Shown in pieces: positions 1 through 8,900 of a stretch of 37,599 nucleotides of DNA; positions within the stretch are counted from its first letter, which is position 1; every line of letters starts with the position of its first letter. A model generated the notes under the pieces. That model was not told the origin of the DNA. It made no database searches and saw only the letters and a program-made list of their open reading frames with translations. Made by a program: the position numbers and the translations under genes. The DNA comes from Saccharothrix sp. NRRL B-16314 (GTDB taxonomy: Bacteria > Actinomycetota > Actinomycetes > Mycobacteriales > Pseudonocardiaceae), in the NCBI RefSeq assembly GCF_000716595.1, contig NZ_JNXC01000049.1, positions 1-37,599 of the forward strand, read 5' to 3'.

Positions 1-108
1 CGCCACCTCCAACGATTACTCGCCGCCTGGACCGGCATCTGCCACACCTGCCGACAACCCGTCCAGGCCACGAACAGCCAACAGAAACCGCAGGTCAACG
101 GCACTTAA
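1..108 (+). CDS. 3' end of an unrecognised gene (left-truncated)
   Basis: The first 108 bases read as one open frame of 35 codons ending in TAA, running in from the left edge. The peptide contains WTGICHTCRQPV, a CxxC pair that could be part of a zinc knuckle, followed by a polar Q/N-rich tail. C-termini of this kind occur in some transposases, but I do not recognise the family. The gene converges on the kinase gene. With only the tail visible, no function can be assigned. Confidence 0.35.
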   Translation, partial: RHLQRLLAAWTGICHTCRQPVQATNSQQKPQVNGT

Positions 109-252
109 CAAAGTCCTACTAGCCCATCGGTTACATGATCAGCGTGGTCTGGCCGAGCGGGCAGCCACCGCCGCAACGCCGTGCAGCCGGTGTCCTCGAT
201 GGCAGCGACGATGGGCAAGTGGTCGGCAGAGGAGCCCCGATCTGGTTCTTGT

Positions 253-1470
253 TTACTTCTTGCTCTTGCCGGGTGACTGCGGCGTGTCCTTCTGCTTCTT
301 CGGACCAGACTCCTTCTCCGGGCCCGATTCCGGTTTCGTAGCGGGGACGACCTGTTGCCGCCCCACTTCCACGGGGGCGGCGGTATCGGCACCGGCGTGA
401 GTGGCGGGCTGCTGGAGCACCGCCTCCGCGCTCGGTAGTGGTGCGGTGGAGACCGGGGCCGCCGCGCTGGAGGTCGCGATGGCCGCGGGCGGGGTCGACG
501 CGGGCGCCGAGTTCACCGGCTGGGCACCGGGTGTGATCGCCCACACGACGCTGATCGCGCCGAGCAGCGCCGCTGCCGAGGCCAGCAGCGCTTTGCGCGG
601 CACCGGGGCCGTCCGCGGCGCCTCGGCCGGAGCCGTCAGCGGGACCTGGGCGGGTATCGGGAGGGTGTTCTCGGCAGGGTCGGCCTGCAGGGCGCGGGCG
701 CAGTCGGCGGCGGTCGGCCGCTGGTCGGGGTCGGCGGCGGTCATCGCCGTCAGCAGGTCCACCAGGGCAGGCGGCAGGTGCTCGGGGATCGCGGGGGAGC
801 GGTGCAGGCGGGCGACGGCGGCCTCGACCTCGCTGCCGGTGTACTCGCAGTGGCCGGTGAGGCACTCCAGCAGGACCAGGCCGAGGGCGTAGATGTCGGC
901 GAAGCGGTCGACTCCGGTGCCGCGGACCTGTTCGGGGGCGAGGTATGCGGCGGTGCCGACCATTTGGCCGGTGCGGGTGAGCCGGGTCGCGCCGGGCAGG
1001 TGGGCCAGGCCGAAGTCCGCCAGGTAGGGCCTGCCTTGGTCGTCGAGCAGGATGTTCGACGGCTTGACGTCGCGGTGCACCACCCCTTGGGCATGTACGT
1101 AGGCCAGCGCTTCGGCCAGTTCGGCGCCCAGTCGCCGCACCCGGTCGACCGGCAGGGGACCGTCGGCGATCTCCGCGCGCAGGGTCCGCCCCTCGATCAG
1201 CCGCATCACCAGAAACGGCGTGTCGCCTCCCGTGCCGGCGTCGTGGACCGGCACCAGACCGGGGTGGGACAGCCCGGCCACCGTGCGGACCTCCGCCTCG
1301 AACCGGCGCCTCGCCGTGGCGTCCCAGCCGGGCCGGAACACCTTGACCGCCACCTCGCGGCCCAGCACGGCATCCTCGGCACGGTAGACCTCGGCCATCC
1401 CGCCGATCCCCACCGTTTCCAGCAGTCGGTAGCGGCTGGCCAACAGGCCGCCGTTGACTGTCCGTGACAC
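253..1470 (-). CDS. Membrane Ser/Thr protein kinase (PknB-like)
   Basis: A Hanks-type kinase of 405 aa that phosphorylates Ser/Thr on protein substrates from the inner face of the membrane. Visible elements are the glycine loop VGIGGMAEVY (about 20-29), the ATP-binding Lys in VAVKVF (K43), catalytic HRDVKPSN (132-139), DFG (152-154) and the LAPEQ activation-segment end. After the kinase domain come a Pro/Ala linker, one membrane segment (ALLASAAALLGAISVVWAI) and a low-complexity outer tail rich in Ala/Pro/Lys. There are no PASTA repeats, so the sensed signal is unclear. The GTG start at 1470 is preceded by GGAGGG with 7-base spacing, and the peptide begins just before the kinase fold. The open frame continues upstream without kinase-like sequence. 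A palindrome at 1508-1526 lies in the promoter region. Confidence 0.9.
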   Translation of the reverse strand: MSRTVNGGLLASRYRLLETVGIGGMAEVYRAEDAVLGREVAVKVFRPGWDATARRRFEAEVRTVAGLSHPGLVPVHDAGTGGDTPFLVMRLIEGRTLRAEIADGPLPVDRVRRLGAELAEALAYVHAQGVVHRDVKPSNILLDDQGRPYLADFGLAHLPGATRLTRTGQMVGTAAYLAPEQVRGTGVDRFADIYALGLVLLECLTGHCEYTGSEVEAAVARLHRSPAIPEHLPPALVDLLTAMTAADPDQRPTAADCARALQADPAENTLPIPAQVPLTAPAEAPRTAPVPRKALLASAAALLGAISVVWAITPGAQPVNSAPASTPPAAIATSSAAAPVSTAPLPSAEAVLQQPATHAGADTAAPVEVGRQQVVPATKPESGPEKESGPKKQKDTPQSPGKSKK

Positions 1471-1507
1471 CGCTACACCCTCCGTCGCCAACCAGGCACT
1501 TCCGGGT

Positions 1508-1526
1508 GCCCCTGCAGTGCAGGGGC
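1508..1526. promoter_or_regulatory. Operator-like palindrome upstream of the kinase gene
   Basis: GCCCCTGCA and TGCAGGGGC are perfect 9-base arms around a single G. The centre is about 47 bases upstream of the kinase start at 1470, where a dimeric repressor or activator would sit. A related half, GCCCCTGGCAC, lies close by at about 1544-1554. No regulator gene for it is visible in the window. Confidence 0.4.
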
Positions 1527-1735
1527 GAAACAGTGCACGTGCGGCCCCTGGCACACGCGTTAGCCCAACGAGTGCGCCGACCGATCGACGAGGCCACGTC
1601 AGCGGGGGACGATCCGCGCGGAAGTCCGGTGTGCGGCACGCCGCGGACGGCGCCGTCGCGCGCTTCACGTCAATGGCGCCGATGACCGTCCGCATGAACA
1701 CTCGCCTGAATTGCTCCGTGCGCGGATGATCGGAT

Positions 1736-2119
1736 GTGGTTGGTCGGCTCGCGAGACGACATCGAACACCTTGCTGTACTCGCGACCAGGGCCGAGATGT
1801 CCCCAGACAGAGCACGGCTCGACGGCGCCCACCGGAGGACTTGGCGCAGTTGAGGGCCCTCCTCGATGCCGGTGCCGATGTCGAGGATGACAAGGGCGAC
1901 GGTTGCACCCTTCTACAGCACGCTGTCGATGTGGAGTACGACGGCCATCTCCAGTCCGGCGAACCGTTGCAGGTCGCGGTCACAGCCTTTCTGCTTGAGC
2001 GAGGTGCCGATCCGCTGTGTCGGTACAACGGCGTTGCGGTGGTGGACGAAGCAGCGGGGCGCGGCCACTGGTCGGCCGTCGAGCTCATGCGCGCCCCGAT
2101 CGACCAGGACGGACGATGA
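1736..2119 (+). CDS. Small ankyrin-repeat protein
   Basis: The C-terminal 90 residues show ankyrin helices: LAQLRALLDAGADVEDD, then CTLLQHAVDVEYDG, then VTAFLLERGADPLCR and VVDEAAGRGHWSAVELM. This is the pattern of short actinobacterial ankyrin proteins of about 120-130 residues that bind protein partners. The first 30 residues are Arg-rich and unlike an ankyrin cap, and no good ribosome binding site precedes the GTG, so the 5' end may be misplaced or decayed. It stands alone, divergent from the kinase gene. Partner and role are unknown. Confidence 0.6.
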   Translation: MVGRLARRHRTPCCTRDQGRDVPRQSTARRRPPEDLAQLRALLDAGADVEDDKGDGCTLLQHAVDVEYDGHLQSGEPLQVAVTAFLLERGADPLCRYNGVAVVDEAAGRGHWSAVELMRAPIDQDGR

Positions 2120-2917
2120 TCTCACCACTGACCTGGAGACCCTGGGATGTGGGCTGTTCTGTCCGCGGTCACGTATCGCGGCGCCGTTGCCGGCGTGGTA
2201 CGGCGGGCGGTAGGTCGATGCATTTGTACGAGTCGGGCGGCCCGTGGGGTTCGGTGCCTGTGGTGGGGGCCGGTATACCGGGCGGGTAAAGGGATGCCGA
2301 GCCGCCAAGCGCACGCTTGTGCCGCCTTCCGCGACCAGGCCGGATGTCCGGCCGGCGGGACAACCGGTGGCCAACCGGCCCTACCGCGCATCCGCGTTCT
2401 CGTGAACATGCCGGATCACCTCGAAGTTGGTTGCCTGTTGCCTGCTGCCCGCTGGGAGCCGGGCGGAGCCGGTGTTGGGGGACAGGCGGGGCAGGTGACG
2501 CCGGGACTGTGATAGCCGGACTCCGCCGTGGTCGAAGTCTTCGGCGAGTCGCGTGAAGTAGAGGGCTCGTCCCTGGCGATTCGGCTGGGTTGGCGGGGGT
2601 GTGAGGACGTGCTGCCGGAGGTGGCGCTCGTACGCGGATCTTCTCGCGGACACCGCTCGCGGCGGCTTGCGGTGATCGGGTCGTGAACGCCTGGTGGAGT
2701 CGATTCGAATGGTTGCCGGCCGGGTCTGGTCGTGGACGGCGGTAGCTGCGGGTGGTTCGCCTGTGTACCTGCGTTTGCGTCGGTTTGATCGTCGGTGTTG
2801 GCCCGTTTGGTCCTAGGTGTGTGTGGTTTGTGTTCGTTAGCGTCCCTAGTTGCGTACGCCGAGTAGCGACGTGCTCACCGTGTGGTGACGGCTCTCGGCG
2901 ACGAACCAGGGGGGTTC
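2120..2917. other. Intergenic region before the RHS toxin gene
   Basis: About 800 bases with no frame I can support. Frames on both strands are Arg/Pro/Gly-rich shadows. A 90-codon minus-strand frame at 2381-2653 is slightly less skewed, but no family is recognisable. The last 170 bases are T/G-rich on the plus strand and probably hold the promoter of the RHS gene. Confidence 0.4.
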
Positions 2918-5900
2918 GTGCGTCCGCCGCGTGGCTTCAGCCTGCTCTCACGATTGTTGATCTTGTCTTTGGTGGCCGTTCTGGCCGTGGTCGGTGTGCC
3001 TGCCGGGCCGCCGATATCGGGTCCCGGTCAGTTGCCCGACCTGGGTTTGTCGGGGTTGTGGAGATCGGTGGCGGGGTGGTTGTCGCCGGGTGCGGCGCAG
3101 GCCGCACCGGACGAACCGCCGCAGGCCGATCCGGCGCCGGTTGCGCGTGTGGTGGAGCCGCCCACGCGGGTTCGAGAGGTGGAGGATCGGCGGACGTCGT
3201 CGATGCGGGTGTTCCAGCTGTCGAACGACGAGTTCGAGGCGGAGGTGTCGGCGCGGCCGGAGTCCTTCAAGGACGGTCAGGGCCGGTGGCGGCCGATCGA
3301 CACGGCGGTGCGCGAGTCCGGAAAGGACGGCTACCGCTTCGGCAACGACAGCAACGTGTTCGGCAGCTCGTTCGGTGACCGCACGGACAGGTTGGTGCGG
3401 TTCCAGGCGGGTGATCGGCATGTCGCGATGGGTGTCGACGCCGAGGCGCGGTCGGTGGAGCCGCGGGTCGAGGGCAACCGGGTGGTGTATCCGGGTGTGT
3501 TCGACGGGGCGGATCTGGCGTATGTGGTAACGGGGGAGGCGTTGAAGGAGGAGATCGTCCTCCACGAGGCTCCTGCGGATGCGACGTACCGGTTCACGTT
3601 GCAGCTGGGTGGTGTGACGGCGAGATCCCTGCCAGATGGTGCGATCGGGTTCTTCCCGACGGGTGAGGGTGTGGCGGACGGTCCGCCGTTGTTCACGATG
3701 CCGAAGCCGTTCATGTTCGACGGTGCGGAGGACCGGAAGTCGCCGCACGGTCGGGTGTGGAGTGACAAGGTCACGCAGACGGTGGAGCAGCGGGGTTCGG
3801 AGTTCACGGTCACGGTGAAGGCGGACCGGGCGTGGTTGGCCGAGCCGGGGCGGAAGTACCCGGTGACGATCGACCCGACGGTGAAGTTGCAGCCGACGCC
3901 GACCACCGGGCAGGACGTGCAGATCTGGTCGGACACGCCGACCCGCAACGACGGGTCGAGTTATCAGCTGTCGGTGGGCACGGACCCGTACGGTGTCGCC
4001 CGGTCGTTGTTGCGGTTCGACACGTCAGTGGTGCCGACGGGGACGAGCCTGTCGTCGGCGAAGCTGCGGTTGTACTACGACAGCGAGCTGGACACCGGTG
4101 CGAACAGCAACGTGCACGAGGTGCGTCGGGTCACGGCGGGCTGGTCGGAGGACACCGCCACCTGGAACTCGATCAACACGGCGTTCGCCGAAGCGGGTCT
4201 GTCCACGGCGACCAAGCAGGCGAACGTCGGGCACGTGTGGCACGAGTGGGACGTGCGCAACATCGCGCAGTCGTGGGTGTCGGGTTCGGCGGTGAACCAC
4301 GGGTTGATGGTGAAGTCGACCGACGAGACCCTCAGCCGTGGTGGGGCGATCTACCAGGCGGCGGAGTTCGCCTACAACGGTGAGATCGAGAACAACCCGA
4401 AGCTGGTGCTGACCTACGGTCGGCCGAGCGCGGACCTGAAGCACCCCACGAAGATCTACTCCACCGGCGCGGAGCTGAACTGGGGTCCCTACGTGGACCC
4501 GGATCCGGCGAACCCTGCCGATGACGTGGTGGAGTACCAGGTGCACCGCACGGTGTTCCAGGCGTTCACGCCGTCGTCCTCGACGTTGATCGCACCGTTG
4601 GCGCCGTCGGCGACGTCGTTCACGGACACGACAGCGCGGCCAACGCCGGCGGATTCGGCGGATCCGTTCGGCAACGCCTACTACTACATGGTCGCGGTGA
4701 AGACCCGTGACGGGCAGCTGGTCCCGGGGCCGACGCAGGTGGCGCGGCTGCCGAAGGCCGGCCTGATCACCCAGGTGTTCCACGGCGGCGCGAGCGACAC
4801 GACGCTGTCGTCGAACCAGCCGGACACCAACCTGGACGCCATCGGCGGGCAGCCGTGGCTGATGGTGGGCAACAAGTCCTCCACCTACGGCCGCACGCGT
4901 GCGGCGGTGAAGTGGAACGACCTGTCCGCGATCCCGGCTGGTGCGCGGATCGTGGACGCGGACATGATGCTGTGGGGGTTCTTCAGCGACGGCAGTGGTG
5001 CGACGTTCGACGGGCACCCGCTGACCAGGTCGTTCACCGAGAGCCAGGCGACGTGGAACCGGGCGTCGACGGCGACGGCGTGGAGCACGCCGGGCGGTGA
5101 CCTGGGCGCGTACGCAGATCATGTGCTGGGGATCCCCAACGACCCGAACTGGCACATCTGGGAGAACGCCGGGGTGGTGCAGGGCTGGGTGGACAACCCT
5201 GCGTCCAACCACGGGTTCGAGGTGAAGCTGCGCGACGAGGCCGGTGCGCAGCAGCGGGTGCTGTTCCTGTCCGACGAGGCCGCCGAGCCGCAACTGCGCC
5301 CGAACCTCGTCGTGACCTACACGCAGCCGACGGCGGAGATGACCTACTACGCGCCGGACACCCCGTCGCTGCGGATGATCCCCGGCGACGAGTACACCGT
5401 TCCGGTCAGCGTCACGAACTCGACCACGTCGACGTGGCGTGCGGCGGATCAGGTGTTGTCGTACAGGTGGAATCTGCCGGACGGGACGGACGCGACGACG
5501 GGCGGCAACCGCCTGGAGACGGCATTGCCCGCGGATGTCCTGCCCGGTGGGACGGTCACGGTGCAGGCGCGGGTGAAGACGCCGATCCAGAGCGACGCGG
5601 GGAACAAGCGCGAGCAGTTCGTGCTGAACTGGGACCTGCGCAACAAGACCACCGGCACCTGGCTGTCCGCCACCGGCGGCATTCCGGCGCTCGCGCAGAA
5701 CGTGACGGTCGAGGACCCGACGTCGGACCAGCTCGGGCTGGAGAAGTTCTACTCCTACGCGGGCAAGGCCACCGGCTCGGGTTCGAACGTGCTGGTCAAC
5801 CAGTTCGCGGGCAACGCGGTGTTCTCCTACGACGCGTTCACCAACCCCGGTCGGGGGCTGAACTCGTTCGTGCGCATGACGTACAACAGCATGGACACCT

Positions 5901-8900
5901 CCGCCACGTCACTGGGCCAGGGCTGGTCGCTGGCGGCGAGCGGGCTGACGCGTCTGGGCACGTACCTGGAGCTGCACCCGAAGGGGCAAGATTACCCGTC
6001 GAGGATCACGCTGCCCGATGGTGACGGCACGAGTCACACGTTCGAGCTGAACAAGAACGGCAGCACCGACCCGGCGCAGTGGACTTACGACAAGCCCGCC
6101 GGGGTCCACTACTTCGTGCAGCGCGACGGCGGTGCGGACCCGTCACGCCGGTGGAAGCTGACCCGCCCGGACCGCTCCGAGTTCCTCTTCGACGACCAGG
6201 GTTGGCTGACTGCGGTCAAGGATCGCAACGGCAACGAGCAGCGGTTCACCTACACCGAGCGCAAGTCCAACAACCAGCCGCGCAAGTTCCTGGCCTACGT
6301 CACCGACCCGCACGGCCGCCAGGTGCTCACCCTGGACTACTTCGAGAAGGGCGAGACGAGCAACCCGAAGATCATCGACAACGTCCAGTCCCTCACGGAC
6401 GTCTCGGGTCGCACGATCACCTTCACCTACGACGACAAGGGCCTGCTGACCCGGTTCGTCGACGGCGTCGGAACCCCGCAGGCCAAGACGTTCGGGTTCA
6501 CCTACGACGCAACCCAGGGCAACAAGAACGTCAAACTGGTCAAGATCACCGACCCGCGCGGCAACGCCACCGACCTCGCCTACTACACGGCGCCGGTGGA
6601 CCCGCGCGACAAGTGGAAGCTCCAAACGCTCACCGACCGTCTGGGGCACAACACCGGGTTCGCCTACAGCGACCCCGACGGCTCCACCGGGTCGGAGGTC
6701 GAGTCGACGGTCACCGACGCCGAGAACCACACCAGCACCTTCCGGATGGACGGCTACGGCAGGCCGATCCGTACCACCAACGCTAAGAACCAGTCCACGC
6801 AGCTGGACTGGGATGCCGACAACAACGTGGTCAAGCTGACCGAGGACAACGGCGCGGTCTCCACCTGGACGTACGACCCGAAGACCGGATACCCGACGTC
6901 GATCCGCGACGCCGAGGCGATCGTCAACAACTGGCCCGCAACCCAACTCGACTACCAGACCGGCCTGGGCGGCTACACCGCCGACCTGACGTCGAAGACC
7001 AGCCCCCAGGGGCGGATGTGGGCGTTCGGCTACGACGACAAGGGAAACCTGACCTCCGTCACCGACCCCAAGGGCGTACCGACCCCGTCCCCGGACGACT
7101 ACAAGACGGTCTACACCTACGACCAGTTCGGGCAGCTGACGACGTCGACAGACGCGAACGAGAACACCACCACATTCGCCGAGTTCGATCCGACCGGGTA
7201 CCCGAAGAAGACGACCGACGCGTACAACCACAGCAGCACCATGGTGTACGACCCGCGGGGCAACGTCACCTCGGTCAAGGACGCGCTGGACAAGATCACC
7301 GAGGTCGGCTACGACGTGTTCGGCCGCCCGCTGCAGACCAGGACACCGAAGGACCAGGCCGCGGGCGATTTCGTTGTCACCCCGGCGCCGGTCTACGACG
7401 CCAACGACAACGTCACCCAGTCGACCGCCCCCAACGGTGCGGTGTCCACGGCGGTTCACGACAAGGCCGACCAGATCAGCTCGACGACCATGCCCAAGGA
7501 CACCCCGACAGGTCCTGAGCGCACAGCGTCGTTCGTCTACGACAAGGTCGGCAACCTGCTGACCGAGACCCAACCGCTGGGCAACCTCACGCCCGCCGAC
7601 CCGAACGACTACGTGACGCGGTACGGCTACGACGAGATCTACCAGCTCGCCACCACCACCAACGCCGACAACAAGACCATCACCTACACCTACGACCGGG
7701 TCGGCAACCTCGTCATGGTCGTGGACCCGATCAAGAACGCCACCCCGGACACGACCGACTTCACCTCGAGGACGACCTACGACCTCAACCACCGCCAGGT
7801 CACCACGACCGACGCGGAAGGCAAAGTCTCACGGGTCGCCTACGACAAAGACGGCAACACCGCCTCCAGCACCGACCAGACCAACGTCACCACGACCCAC
7901 GTCTACGACGAACGCTCCTCACTGGTCGAGGTGAGGACGCCGCACAAGGCGGGCGTGGAGCGGGTCACGAAGTTCGAGTACGACGAGGCCGGTAACCAGA
8001 CCCGCGTCATCACCCCACGCGGCGTGGAGACCACGGACGACCCGGACGACTTCGTCGCGGCGACCGTCTACGACAAGCTCAATCGGCCCATCGAGAAGCT
8101 CACCCCGTTCGACCGTGACGACACGCGGCACACGACGCCGGACAAGACCACCTACGCCTACGACCCGGTCGGTCGGGTAAACGAGGTCAGCGCGCCGCCG
8201 TCGGCCGGACAGACCGTCCGCAACACCACGAAGTACACCTACTTCGACAACGGCTGGGTCCGCAACACCACAGACCCGTGGGACATCGTCACCGCCTACG
8301 ACTACACCGAACTCGGCCAGCAGAAGACCCGCACCGTCACCAGCGCCGGCGGCTCCTCGAACCGCACCATGACCTGGGCCCACTACCCGGACGGCAAGCT
8401 CAAGTCCCGCTCCGACGACGGCGTCCCTGTCGGCTCCTACGTCGCCCTGGTCGACAATTCCGACACCGGCAACATCGAGATCGCCGGCAACTGGACCACC
8501 ACCCAAGGCGGCTCACAGGGCTACGACTACCGCAGCACCGCCCGCGGCACCGGCGCCACCACCTTCACCTGGCGCCCGGTCATCGGCCAGGACGGCACCT
8601 ACGAGGTCTTCGCCAAATACCCCGGCGGAGTGACCGGTACGGCGACCAACGCACCGTTCACAGTCGACACCGGCACCACCTCGACCACCGTCACGCTCGA
8701 CCAGACCGAACGCGGCGGCGAATGGGTCAGCCTGGGCAAGTTCCCCCTCACCACGGGAAACACCGCGACGGTGACGCTGTCCGACAACGCCGACGGCACC
8801 GTGATCGCCGACGCCGTCAAGCTGGTCCGCACACCCACCGAGGTCGACTACGAGAACAAGGTCTTCGCCCACTCCTACGACGCCAACGGCAACCTGGTCT

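Noticed and set aside
105..260. Minus-strand peptide HLPIVAAIEDTGCTALRRWL beside the kinase 3' end
   Set aside because: It looks protein-like, but no family, start or conserved context could be identified, so it is not listed as a gene.
131..1639. A long minus-strand frame of 502 codons
   Set aside because: It overlaps the kinase gene in another phase and is Arg/Gly/Pro-rich without domains; the kinase frame has every catalytic motif.
6143..7792. Minus-strand frame of 549 codons inside the RHS gene
   Set aside because: Val/Gly-rich shadow of the repeated YD-coding strand, with no start signal or motif.
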